Shown here: positions 36,219 through 45,665 of the stretch, piece by piece
Numbering within the stretch: position 1 is the stretch's first letter
Layout of the letters: each line of letters opens with the position of its first letter
Source: Mycolicibacterium rufum
GTDB taxonomy: Bacteria > Actinomycetota > Actinomycetes > Mycobacteriales > Mycobacteriaceae
Length of the DNA: 64,000 nt
Direction of reading: 5' to 3'
Assembly: GCF_022374875.2 (NCBI RefSeq)
Contig: NZ_CP092427.2
Location: 744,001-808,000, forward strand
The notes under the pieces: model-generated
What the model was told of the DNA's origin: nothing
Databases searched by the model: none
Seen by the model: only the letters and a program-made list of their open reading frames with translations
Translations under genes and position numbers: made by a program

Positions 36219-37184
36219 CTAGACCACGAACATGTCTTCTTTGGACCACTGCGGCGCCGCGATGCGCGCGGCCGCGGCCAGGCCCATGTAGGTCAGGTGG
36301 TCGGTTCCCTCGGGCACTTCCTTGGGGATCATGCCGCTGACCTTCTGCGTCTTGAACAGGGTTCCTGGGGCGAGGTCGAAGTGCGGGAACTCAGGCTCGG
36401 TGCAGCCGAGGCAGGGCATGCCTGCGCGCGTCTTCGACGACTGCCGGTTCCACAGGATGCGGTTGCAGGGCGAGTGCGTCATCGGGCCGCGGCAGCCGAA
36501 TTCATAGAAGAGGCAACCGGTTCGAGTGCCCTCGCCGAACGACAACGTCGACTGCTTGTATTCGAAGAACTGCACGCGGGTGCAGCCCGTCTGGGTGAAG
36601 GTCTTGAAGAACGTCTCCGGCCGGTGCAGGTCGTCGAGGGTGATGTCGCCCGCGCGGCCGGTGGCCAGTGCGACCAGGATCTGGGTGATCCAGTCGGGAT
36701 GGGCCGGGCAACCGGGCACGTTGATGACCGGCAGGCCCATCTTCGACCGGAAGTCCGGACCGAGGTAACCACCTTTCTCGCGCTTGTGGAACTGCAGCCC
36801 GGTCGACCCCGACGGGTTCGGTTCCATCGCCGGGATGCCGCCCCAGCAGGCGCAGTCGCCGATGGCGACGACGATCTGCGCGGCGCCGGCGAGGTCGGTG
36901 ACCCAGTCCTTCATCGGTCGGTCGGCGAACATGTCGGCCCGGCCGTCGTAGGCCTCCATCACCGTGCCCTCGAAGACGAAGATGTCCAGCGGCCGTTCGC
37001 CTTTGGCGCAGTCCCAGAACACCTTCTGGGCGTTCTGGCCGAGTTCGAGCCCCAGCGACGGATGCCACAGCAGATCCAGCCCGAAGTCGACGATCAGGTC
37101 GACGACGTTCGGTTCCTCTGCGTTGAGGAACGACATGGTGTTGCCACTACAGGCACCACCCTGGAACCACAGCACCGATGCCAT
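36219..37184 (-). CDS. hucS: [NiFe]-hydrogenase small subunit, Huc type
   Basis: A 321-residue iron-sulfur subunit. There is no twin-arginine signal peptide, so the enzyme faces the cytoplasm. The proximal cluster region begins LWFQGGACSGNTMSFL; further ligands lie in GDCACWGG, NVPGCPAHPDW, GCLFYEFGCRGP, THSPCNRILW and MPCLGCTEPEFP, enough for three clusters. The sequence agrees with group 2a (Huc) small subunits, which pass electrons from the NiFe site to the quinone pool. It lies between the hucM-like gene and hucL. Confidence 0.95.
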   Translation of the reverse strand: MASVLWFQGGACSGNTMSFLNAEEPNVVDLIVDFGLDLLWHPSLGLELGQNAQKVFWDCAKGERPLDIFVFEGTVMEAYDGRADMFADRPMKDWVTDLAGAAQIVVAIGDCACWGGIPAMEPNPSGSTGLQFHKREKGGYLGPDFRSKMGLPVINVPGCPAHPDWITQILVALATGRAGDITLDDLHRPETFFKTFTQTGCTRVQFFEYKQSTLSFGEGTRTGCLFYEFGCRGPMTHSPCNRILWNRQSSKTRAGMPCLGCTEPEFPHFDLAPGTLFKTQKVSGMIPKEVPEGTDHLTYMGLAAAARIAAPQWSKEDMFVV

Positions 37185-37256
37185 GAGGGCTCCTCTCGAT
37201 CACCGCAGGGCCGGCTGTCGGGCCTGCGGAGCGAATTCTGTTGTGGGTCAGTGTTG

Positions 37257-37784
37257 TCAGACTCGTCGGCCGAAAACGCGGGCCACCTCGAGCAGGTACG
37301 CCACACCGCGTGCCACATCGGGGTCCTTGGCCGCACCGCGCAGCGTCTTCCACAGGCCGCGCACTCCGCGAGGCGCCGGCGGGACGGACTGCCGCGCGGA
37401 CACCATGGCGTCGCCGAGGGCGGCGATCACCTCGGCTCCGGCCGGGTCGGTGAGCGGGGAGTTCAGCAGGGTGGTGATCGCCGGCGCCGCGTGCACCAGG
37501 CCCCCGGAGAGCTGCGCCAGACTCGACGACAGTTGGCCCAGCTCAACGGATTGGCCCCTGAGATCACCCAGCGCCGAGGTCAGGTTCGCGGTGATGTCGT
37601 CGCCGCGGCGCACGAAGCCGTCGAGGCCGGTGACGAGCACCGCGAGCAGATCCGCGTGTTCGAGCAGCGTCGTGAGAGCCTCGGCGACCCGGGGATCGTC
37701 GAGTCGGTCCCGCAGCGCGGCCGACGGACCGGTCAGCGCCGGCGGATCCAGGACGGGAGCGCTCGCTTCACCGTTGCTGCCCAT
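37257..37784 (-). CDS. hucM: HucM-like protein, DUF1641-type, first gene of the huc operon
   Basis: A 175-residue protein. The body reads like DUF1641: DPRVAEALTTLLEHADLLAV, VRRGDDITANLTSALGDL, and the end KDPDVARGVAYLLEVARVFG. It is rich in Ala and Leu and amphipathic rather than membrane-spanning. In M. smegmatis, HucM lies at the same place, just upstream of hucS, and forms the hydrophobic stalk that holds eight HucSL units and delivers menaquinone; I infer equivalence from position and composition. ATG 37784 has an ideal AGGGAGG site, better than the open frame further upstream. Confidence 0.75.
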   Translation of the reverse strand: MGSNGEASAPVLDPPALTGPSAALRDRLDDPRVAEALTTLLEHADLLAVLVTGLDGFVRRGDDITANLTSALGDLRGQSVELGQLSSSLAQLSGGLVHAAPAITTLLNSPLTDPAGAEVIAALGDAMVSARQSVPPAPRGVRGLWKTLRGAAKDPDVARGVAYLLEVARVFGRRV

Positions 37785-38028
37785 GCTCGACCTCCCTGGC
37801 GGACTCCCCTGTTCGGGGGAGAACGTGGCTGACACGCCCAAGGTACTCAGCGGTTCTCGCCCTGCCTATCGCTTTCGCGCAACTCCTATCAGGATTACGC
37901 ACAGATGGTTACGCTGAAGCGAGACCGATGTTTAGGAGTCTTGCCGTGCGGAACCGGAAGCCTTTCTCCCGCTGCGAAGTGAGCCTTCCCTTTCCTCCCC
38001 TTCGTCGCGTGCGTCCGCAACAGTCCTG
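37785..38028. promoter_or_regulatory. divergent control region between huc operon and AraC gene
   Basis: These 244 bases separate the hucM-like start from the AraC-type regulator. They must contain the huc promoter (minus) and the regulator promoter (plus). TTACGC occurs twice in direct orientation at 37895-37900 and 37909-37914, about one and a half helical turns apart, a layout AraC proteins often use. No clear -35/-10 pair stands out to me. The segment 37970-38005 is unusually pyrimidine-rich on the plus strand. Confidence 0.4.
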
Positions 38029-39090
38029 ATGTCGCGTCTGACCCGTCTCGGCTTCATCGACATCCGCCGCACCAGCGACCCGGTCCGGCGCAAGGTGCGC
38101 TCGCGCGGTGTCCCGCCCGCCCTGAGCGATCACGAGATCTTCTACACCGAGGACATCGCCAAGGCGACGCGACTGATGGGCCGCGCGCTGTCCCCGTTGA
38201 CGCTGACGGTCGACCCCGCCGAAGCCGACGGGTTCGCGGCCACGATGCACGGCGTGCGGCTGCGCAACGTCAGCATGCTGTACTTCGACCTGCATGTGCC
38301 CGCGACCATCGACATCCCCGAGTCGGGCCGGTACTACGCGGTGCACATGCCGATGAACGGGGTCGCCACCGTCGTCCATCCGTCCTCGACGTTTCAGGCC
38401 AACACCATGCGGTCCCTGGTCTCCAGTCCCGGTGTGCCGCTGCGCCTGGAACTGGGCGTCGACGCCCCGCAGCTGCTCATCCGCATCGAGGCGCAGGCGA
38501 TGACCGCCCACGTGACCCGGTTGATCGGACGTAACCTGGTGCGGCCGTTGGTCTTCGAGCCGGAGTTCGATCTGGCGACCGAAGCGGCGATGCGCTGGCA
38601 CGCCGCGGTCCAACTGGTGCACACCGAGGTCTACCACGCCGGGTCGCTGATCCAGAAGGGCCGCGCGATCGGACCGGTGGAGGAACTGGTGATGAGCAGC
38701 CTGCTCTACCTGCAGCCCTCGAACTACCACGCCGACATCACCCAGCCGTCGTCGCCGGATCCACGCCGCACGGTCATCCAACAGGCGATGGACTTCATCG
38801 ACGATCACCTGGCCGAGCGGATCACGATGGAGTCGCTGGCCAACGCGGTGCACATGAGTGTGCGGTCGATCCAGCAGGGCTTCCGCTCGGAGCTGGGCAT
38901 GTCGCCGATGGCGTTCGTGCGCGAGCGCCGCCTCGAGCGCGTGCACGAGGAACTGACCGACGCGATCCCGGCCGACGGCGTGACGGTGACCGCCGTCGCC
39001 GAACGCTGGGGCTTCCACCACCTCGGCAGCTTCTCGGTGGAGTACCGCAAACGCTGGGGTGAGGCGCCCTCGGAGACGCTGCGCCGCTGA
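38029..39090 (+). CDS. AraC-family transcriptional regulator
   Basis: A 353-residue protein. The N-terminal cupin-like ligand domain (about 30-230, AraC_binding_2 type, with MLYFDLHVPATIDIPESGRY) is followed by an AraC double helix-turn-helix at 245-350 (ITMESLANAVHMSVRSIQQGF, then TAVAERWGFHHLGSFSVEYRKRWGE). It is divergent from the hucM-hucS-hucL operon and convergent with hypE, four bases away, so it is enclosed by hydrogenase genes. That makes it a likely controller of the locus, though this is inference. The effector is unknown. Confidence 0.9.
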   Translation: MSRLTRLGFIDIRRTSDPVRRKVRSRGVPPALSDHEIFYTEDIAKATRLMGRALSPLTLTVDPAEADGFAATMHGVRLRNVSMLYFDLHVPATIDIPESGRYYAVHMPMNGVATVVHPSSTFQANTMRSLVSSPGVPLRLELGVDAPQLLIRIEAQAMTAHVTRLIGRNLVRPLVFEPEFDLATEAAMRWHAAVQLVHTEVYHAGSLIQKGRAIGPVEELVMSSLLYLQPSNYHADITQPSSPDPRRTVIQQAMDFIDDHLAERITMESLANAVHMSVRSIQQGFRSELGMSPMAFVRERRLERVHEELTDAIPADGVTVTAVAERWGFHHLGSFSVEYRKRWGEAPSETLRR

Positions 39091-39093
39091 GCC

Positions 39094-40156
39094 TCAGCAG
39101 ATACGCGGGAGCTGCTCCCCCAGTTCGCGTTCCACCACCCGGGTGGTGCCGAACGGGGTGCGGGCCACCGCCATCCCCGGGTGCTCGGCGACGACCCGGC
39201 CGATCACCGCCGCCGCGGCGCCCTCGGGACGCGCGCGCATGGCGGCCAGCACGGCTTCGGCGTGCTCGGCCGCGACGAACGCGACCAACTTGCCCTCGTT
39301 GGCCACCTGCAACGGATCCAGTCCCAGGAACGAGCACGCCGAGGCCACGGTCTCGGGCACCGGGATCGCCGCCTCGTCGAGCGCGACGCCCACCGCGGCG
39401 GCGCGGGCGATCTCGACGACCGACGCCACCAGGCCGCCCCGGGTCGGGTCGCGCAGCACGTGCACCGCGTCCGGACCGGCGGCGGCGAGCATCGCGGCCA
39501 CCAGGTGGTGCAGCGGGGCGCTGTCGGTGTGCACCTCGGTGCCGAAGTCGATGCCCTCGCGCACGCTCATGATCGCCACACCGTGCTCGCCGATGTCGCC
39601 GGAGACGATCACCACGTCGCCCGGACGCGCCCGCTCCGGCCCGATGTCGACCCCCGCGGGCACCACACCGACACCGGCGGTGTTGACGAAAAGCTGATCC
39701 GCACCGCCCTTTCCGACGACCTTGGTGTCACCGGTGACGATCGGCACCCCGGCCGCGGCGGCGGCCTTGCCCATCGTGGTCGCGACCGTACCGAGCACGT
39801 CGAGTTCGAGACCCTCCTCGAGGATGAAGCCGGCGGTGATGCCGATCGGCCGGGCGCCGCTGCAGGCCAGGTCGTTGATGGTCCCGTTGACCGCGAGATC
39901 GCCGATGTTGCCGCCGGGGAAGAACAACGGCTGCACGACATACGAATCGGTGGTCAGCGCGATGCGCCCGGCGCCGGTGTGCAGCACCGCGGAATCGCGT
40001 GACGGGCCGGCCCGGCCACCGAACGCGGGCAGGAAGAGGTTCTCGATCAGTTCCTCGGAGAGCACACCGCCCCCACCGTGGCCCAGCACCACCCGCCGGG
40101 TCTCGCGCAGCGGCAACGGGCACACCCAGTCCGCGGGGTCGATCGACACCGGTGTC

Positions 40157-40164
<8 letters not shown>
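39094..40164 (-). CDS. hypE: hydrogenase maturation factor HypE
   Basis: A 356-residue PurM-like ATPase that dehydrates the thiocarbamate made by HypF to form cyanide ligands of the NiFe site. The C-terminal -PRIC ends in the essential Cys356. Other marks are [31 protein letters not shown] and [16 protein letters not shown]. The ATG lies within the last eight bases of hypD, so the genes are coupled. It partners HypF and the HypCD complex. Confidence 0.96.
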
Positions 40165-41247
<1,083 letters not shown>

Positions 41248-41251
<4 letters not shown>

Positions 41252-41523
41252 GCCGGATCCCTTCGCGCCATCGGCTGCTCACCGGCGAGTTCCTCATCGA
41301 GGACACCCAGGTCGGCGAACATGCGCAACGTCTCCTGCGCGGACGCCTCGTCGAGGCGGGTGATCGCGAAACCCGCGTGCACGATGGTGTACTCGCCGAT
41401 CTCCATGTCGGGCAGGTACGCCAGGCACACCGTCTTGGTGGTGCCGCCGAATTCGACCGTGGACATCCGCGTCCCGGCCTCCTCCCAGATGTCGATCACC
41501 TTTCCGGGGATCCCGAGGCACAT
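41248..41523 (-). CDS. hypC: hydrogenase maturation chaperone HypC/HybG
   Basis: A 91-residue chaperone starting [15 protein letters not shown]; Cys2 is the residue that carries the iron unit between HypD and the large subunit. [23 protein letters not shown] completes the OB-like fold. A C-terminal helical tail of about 20 residues ([13 protein letters not shown]) follows. Its 5' part overlaps the 3' end of hypF by 28 bases, an unusually long overlap. Confidence 0.95.
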
Positions 41524-43814
41524 GGCTCACTCCTTTCCCTGAGCGCACCCGGCGACCCGGACAGCGCGGCCACCGCCGCCTGCCCGAGCGCCAGTCCGCC
41601 GTCGTTGCACGGCACCACCCGGTGGGTGAGCACCTCCAGCCCTCGCGCACGCAGCCCGGCCGCGATCCCGGCGAGCAGCAGGCGGTTGGCGAACACCCCG
41701 CCGGTCAACCCGACGGTCGGCATGCCCGCGGCCGCCGCCGCATCCCCGGCGGCCCGCACCGTCGCGCGGATCACCGCGTCGTGGAACAGGAGCGCCAGGT
41801 CGGCCCGAGCAGCTCCCGCGCGCAGGCCGTCGACCAGCGCGCGTACCACCGGGGTGGGGTCGAGCATTCCGGCCGACACGTCGAAGTCCACTGCTGCACC
41901 GGCGTGCCCGGTGCGCGCCAGATGTTCGAGCTCGACCGCCGCCTGCCCCTCGTAGGTGACCTGCTGGCACACCCCGAGCAGGCTGGCCACCGCGTCGAAC
42001 AGCCGGCCCATGCTGGTGGTCGGCACGCAGCCGAGATCGCGCTCCAGCTGCTGGGTCAGGATGTGCATGCCCGACGGTCCGAGCGCGGCCACCGGCGGCA
42101 GGTCGTCGTCGGTCGCAGCGATACCGGCCCGCCGCAGCAGGTCCACCGCGATGCGCGCCGGCGACCGGACGGCGCCGTCGCCGCCCGGCAGCCGGAACGG
42201 CGCCAGGTGGCCCACCCGGGTGAACTCCGCCGGGCCGGTGAGTGCGAGCAGCTCGCCGCCCCAGATCGTGCCGTCGGTGCCGAAGCCGGTGCCGTCGAAG
42301 GCCACCGCGAGCATCGGGTCGCCGAGCCGGTGGTGCTCGGCCAGCAGCGACACCGCGTGGGCGTGGTGGTGCTGCACGGCGAGCAGCCGGCCCCCGTGGC
42401 GCTGCGCCCACCGCGTCGTCGCGTACTGCGGGTGCGCGTCGTGCGCGACGACGTCGGGCACACGTCCGGTGAGAAAGGCGAGGTGCTCCACCGCTGCCGC
42501 GAAGCAGCTCTGGGTGCGCGGGTCGGCCATGTCCCCCAGGTGGGACGACAGGTGCGCCCGGCCGTGGCCGTCGGTCAGCGCGAACGTCGTCTTGAGGTCG
42601 CCGCCAGTGGCCAGGATTGTCGCCGGCGTCTCGACGCCGAGCGGAACGGGCAGCGGAGCGAAGCCGCGAGAACGTCTCAGCGGCAGCTCGTTTCCGTCGG
42701 CGTCGATGCCGACGACGGAGTCCTCGCAGGGCACGTGGATGGGGCGGTCGTGGTCGAGCACCGCGTCGGCCAGTCCGTCGATCCACCCCAGATGCTCGGT
42801 GCGGTAGACGATCGGCGAGCCGCCCTGGTTGGCCGAGGTCATCACCAGAGCCGGCACGTCGAGCCCGGCGAAGAGCAGGTGGTGGATCGGCGAATAGGCG
42901 AGCATCACCCCGAGGTCGCGCAGGTGAGGCGCCACCGCGTCGCTCACCGCGCCGGGTCGGGCTGCCAGCAGCACGATGGGCGCTGCGGGCGAGGTCAGCG
43001 ACCGCTCCGCCGCGTCGTCGACCACGCAGATCCGGCGGGCGTGCTCGATGTCGGCGACCATGACCGCGAAAGGCTTGGCGGGCCGGTTCTTCCGCTGCCG
43101 CAGCCGCGCCACGGCCTCGTCGTCGTCCGCGCGGCAGGCCAGGTGGTATCCGCCGATTCCCTTGACCGAGACGATGAGGCCGCCCCGCAGCGCGGCGGCG
43201 GCGGCATCCAGCGGCGAGCCACCGTCGTCGGGGCCGCGCCACGCGAGCCGAGGACCGCAGTCGGGGCACGCGATGGTCTGGGCGTGGAAGCGCCGGTCGG
43301 CGGGGTCGGAGTACTCCGCGGCGCACGCCGCGCACATGCCGAAGGCGGCCATCGTGGTGGCGGGCCGGTCGTAGGGCAGATCGGTGATCACGGTGTAGCG
43401 CGGCCCGCAGTTCGTGCAGGTGATGAACGGGTGGCCGTGGCGCCGGTCGGTCGGGTCGAACAGCTCGCGCAGGCAGTCCGGGCAGGTGGCGATGTCGGGC
43501 GCGACGAGGGTCCGGCCGTCGCCGCCACCCGGAGTGCTGTCCAGGATGCGGAACACCCGGTCGCCGAGCGCGGTACCGGGCGCGACGACGAACGTGTCGA
43601 TGTGCGCCAGCGGTGGCGGGGCGGTGCGCAGGGTGTGCACCGCCGCGTGGACGCGCGCGGGGGGACCCTCGAACTCGCACTGCACCGATCCGGCGTCGTT
43701 GAGCACGAATCCGCCCACCCGGTGCGCAGCAGCGATCCTCGCGACCGTGGGGCGGAACCCCACTCCCTGGACCACGCCGGTGATGCTCACCCGTACGCGC
43801 GTGCGTGCGCTCAT
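41496..43814 (-). CDS. hypF: carbamoyltransferase HypF
   Basis: A 772-residue enzyme that moves a carbamoyl group from carbamoyl phosphate to HypE as the cyanide precursor. Domains in order: acylphosphatase (1-90, GVVQGVGFRPTVARIA), two zinc-finger motifs (ATCPDCLRELFD, CTNCGPRYT, CAACAAEY, CPDCGPRL), a YrdC domain (about 200-390, VSVKGIGGYHLACRADDD, RKNRPAKPFAVMV) and a Kae1-like domain with HHHAHAVSLLAEHH and VAFDGTGFGTDG. ATG 43814 starts the acylphosphatase fold. It heads the minus-strand hypFCDE operon. Confidence 0.96.
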   Translation of the reverse strand: MSARTRVRVSITGVVQGVGFRPTVARIAAAHRVGGFVLNDAGSVQCEFEGPPARVHAAVHTLRTAPPPLAHIDTFVVAPGTALGDRVFRILDSTPGGGDGRTLVAPDIATCPDCLRELFDPTDRRHGHPFITCTNCGPRYTVITDLPYDRPATTMAAFGMCAACAAEYSDPADRRFHAQTIACPDCGPRLAWRGPDDGGSPLDAAAAALRGGLIVSVKGIGGYHLACRADDDEAVARLRQRKNRPAKPFAVMVADIEHARRICVVDDAAERSLTSPAAPIVLLAARPGAVSDAVAPHLRDLGVMLAYSPIHHLLFAGLDVPALVMTSANQGGSPIVYRTEHLGWIDGLADAVLDHDRPIHVPCEDSVVGIDADGNELPLRRSRGFAPLPVPLGVETPATILATGGDLKTTFALTDGHGRAHLSSHLGDMADPRTQSCFAAAVEHLAFLTGRVPDVVAHDAHPQYATTRWAQRHGGRLLAVQHHHAHAVSLLAEHHRLGDPMLAVAFDGTGFGTDGTIWGGELLALTGPAEFTRVGHLAPFRLPGGDGAVRSPARIAVDLLRRAGIAATDDDLPPVAALGPSGMHILTQQLERDLGCVPTTSMGRLFDAVASLLGVCQQVTYEGQAAVELEHLARTGHAGAAVDFDVSAGMLDPTPVVRALVDGLRAGAARADLALLFHDAVIRATVRAAGDAAAAAGMPTVGLTGGVFANRLLLAGIAAGLRARGLEVLTHRVVPCNDGGLALGQAAVAALSGSPGALRERSEPCASGSPER

Positions 43815-43934
43815 GGCGCGGACTCCTCGAACCGTCAGTGCTGCCAGGCTAACTCCGCACGGCGAGCCCAACTATCGAAATCTGGCACAGACTTCTGCGC
43901 ATTTCCGACGGCCCGTCGGGATTACTCTGGCGGC
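43815..43934. promoter_or_regulatory. divergent promoter region hypF/hypA
   Basis: These 120 bases must drive hypFCDE leftwards and hypAB rightwards. The central part (43855-43900) is locally A/T-richer than its surroundings (CCCAACTATCGAAATCTGG), as expected of a promoter. I see no convincing operator. A TGGCAC-N5-TCTGC string near 43893 resembles a sigma-54 site but is discounted, because mycobacteria lack that sigma factor. Confidence 0.35.
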
Positions 43935-44300
43935 GTGCACGAACTGTCGCTGTGTCACGCCATCGCCGGTGTGGTGCGCACCCACGCCGAGGGCCGTCCG
44001 GTCGAAGTGGTGCGGGTGCGTGTCGGCGCGCTGCGGCAGGTGGTGGCCGAATCGTTGATGTTCTGCTGGACGATCGCCGCCGACCACGAGGGCCTCGGCG
44101 AGGCGGTCCTCGAGCTCGAGCAGGTGCCCGCCGCGGTGAGCTGCCGGGCCTGCGGCCGGGAGTCGGAGATCACGTCGCGGTGGTCGGTGCGCTGCCCTGC
44201 CTGCGACAGCGGCGACGTCACGGTGGTGCGCGGTGAGGAGTTCCTGGTGACGTCGATCGACATCCGGTCCGACGAGGCGGCCGAGGTCCGTCATGGGTAG
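43935..44300 (+). CDS. hypA: nickel insertion protein HypA
   Basis: A 121-residue nickel metallochaperone. The N-terminus MHELSLCHAI supplies the His2 nickel site, and the zinc domain carries two Cys pairs (SCRACGRE and RCPACDSG). It works with HypB to load nickel into the large subunit. The start is GTG, and MHEL makes it unambiguous. hypB begins eight bases before its stop. No second hypA is visible in the window. Confidence 0.96.
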   Translation: MHELSLCHAIAGVVRTHAEGRPVEVVRVRVGALRQVVAESLMFCWTIAADHEGLGEAVLELEQVPAAVSCRACGRESEITSRWSVRCPACDSGDVTVVRGEEFLVTSIDIRSDEAAEVRHG

Positions 44301-45054
44301 GTTCCACCGCCACGACGACGGCACCGTGCACAGCCACGACGGCGACCACGGTGATCACGGGCACGGCGACCACAGCGGCTACCAGACCGCCACGCAGCGC
44401 GTCGACGTCCTCGAGGCCATCTTCTCCGAGAACGACGTGCGGGCCGCCGACAACCGGGAGGCGTTCGCGCGCAACGGTATCCGGGCCGTGAACATGATGA
44501 GCTCCCCCGGTTCGGGCAAGACCGCCGTACTGGCCGCGACGCTCGACGAGCTTGCCGGCGACGTGGCCGTCGGCATCGTCGAAGGGGACATCGCCACCGA
44601 CCTGGACGCCGCGCGCCTGTCCGGTCGCGGCGCGCAGATCTCACTTCTCAACACCGACAACGGGTTCGGGGGCGAGTGCCACCTCGACGCACCGATGGTG
44701 AGCCGGGCGCTGGCCGGGCTGGCGCTGAAAGACCTCGACCTGGTGATCATCGAAAACGTCGGCAACCTGGTGTGCCCCGCGGAGTTCGACGTCGGCGAGC
44801 ACGCCAAGGTGATGGTCTACTCGCTGACCGAAGGCGAGGACAAGCCGCTCAAGTACCCGGTGATGTTCCGCGCCGTGGACGTCGTGCTGCTCAACAAGAT
44901 CGACCTGGCCCCCTACCTCGACGCCGACGTCGCGACCTACACCGAGCGGATCCGGCAGGTCAATCCGAGCGCGGTGATCCTTCCGGTCAGCGCCAAGACC
45001 GGCGAGGGCATGGCCGCGTGGTTCGGCTGGCTGCGATCGTTCGTCGCCGGCTGA
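44293..45054 (+). CDS. hypB: nickel-binding GTPase HypB
   Basis: A 253-residue GTPase. The His-rich N-terminus (residues 5-29, about ten His with Asp and Gly) can store nickel. The G domain has the P-loop SSPGSGKTAV, IVEGDIATDLDAARL, the metal-site region GGECHLD, ENVGNLVCPAEFD and NKIDLAPYL. GTP hydrolysis drives nickel transfer to HypA and the apo-hydrogenase. It overlaps hypA by eight bases and ends the hydrogenase locus; aldR converges four bases away. Confidence 0.96.
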   Translation: MGRFHRHDDGTVHSHDGDHGDHGHGDHSGYQTATQRVDVLEAIFSENDVRAADNREAFARNGIRAVNMMSSPGSGKTAVLAATLDELAGDVAVGIVEGDIATDLDAARLSGRGAQISLLNTDNGFGGECHLDAPMVSRALAGLALKDLDLVIIENVGNLVCPAEFDVGEHAKVMVYSLTEGEDKPLKYPVMFRAVDVVLLNKIDLAPYLDADVATYTERIRQVNPSAVILPVSAKTGEGMAAWFGWLRSFVAG

Positions 45055-45058
45055 CGCT

Positions 45059-45571
45059 CTAGAGCGGGGACGCGCCGCGCAGGTGCTCGAAGATCAGTGA
45101 GGTCTGGGTGCCGGCGACGTCGGCGTCGGCGTTGAGGTTCTCCACCACGAACGACCGCAGATCGTCGGTGTCGCGCGCGGCGACGTGCAGGAGGAAGTCG
45201 TCGGCGCCCGCGAGGAAGTAGACGTCCATCACCTGCGGCTTGCGCCGGATCTGGCCGATGAAGTTGCGGATTTTGCCGCGGGCATTGGCCTGCAGGCTCA
45301 CCGAGATCATCGCCTGCAGGGTCAGTCCGATCGCCGCGGGATCGATGTCGGCGTAGAACCCGCGGATCACGCCCAACTCCTGCAGTCTGCGCACCCGGCC
45401 GTGGCAGGTCGACGCCGCGATGCCGACGAGCTCAGCCAACGCGCTGTTGGGCATCCGGGCATCGTCGTGCAGGGCGGTCAGGATGCGCCGGTCGACGTCG
45501 TCGATGACGGCTCGAACATCCTTCGGTCCCGGGTTGCGCGGACCGGATACATCCGACGATTCGTCTGCCAT
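45059..45571 (-). CDS. aldR: Lrp/AsnC-family regulator AldR
   Basis: A 170-residue Lrp-type regulator. The helix-turn-helix lies at about 25-75 (DVDRRILTALHDDARMPNSA, GIAASTCHGRVRRLQELGVI) and the RAM effector domain at 80-160. Its divergent position to ald matches Rv2779c, which controls alanine dehydrogenase in response to alanine and other amino acids. It probably represses or activates ald from the 94-base region between them. Confidence 0.93.
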   Translation of the reverse strand: MADESSDVSGPRNPGPKDVRAVIDDVDRRILTALHDDARMPNSALAELVGIAASTCHGRVRRLQELGVIRGFYADIDPAAIGLTLQAMISVSLQANARGKIRNFIGQIRRKPQVMDVYFLAGADDFLLHVAARDTDDLRSFVVENLNADADVAGTQTSLIFEHLRGASPL

Positions 45572-45665
45572 GACGCGACTCTAGCGAATCTTCATCGATA
45601 TTATTGTGCTCAACCCGATATTTCTTCACACTCTACGTAACCTTTCGACGATTCGAGGAGCAACA
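45572..45665. promoter_or_regulatory. aldR/ald control region
   Basis: A 94-base divergent region, markedly A/T-rich at 45585-45640 in an otherwise GC-rich window. The motif CGATATT occurs at about 45594 and again near 45619, in CATCGATATTATTGTG and CCCGATATTTCTTC. Such repeated A/T-rich sites are typical of Lrp/AldR binding. GAGGAG at 45654-45659 is the ald ribosome site. Confidence 0.5.

Noticed and set aside
37257..37841. Longer start for the hucM-like gene at 37841
   Set aside because: The ATG at 37784 has a perfect AGGGAGG site; the extra residues are Ser/Pro/Gly-rich with no match.
43888..43908. Sigma-54-like string TGGCAC-N5-TCTGC upstream of hypA
   Set aside because: Mycobacteria have no RpoN, and the -12 element is imperfect, so it is a chance match.
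45055..45066. Palindrome CGCTCTAGAGCG between hypB and aldR as a bidirectional terminator
   Set aside because: The stem has no loop and is only 12 bases with no T tract; too weak to call.
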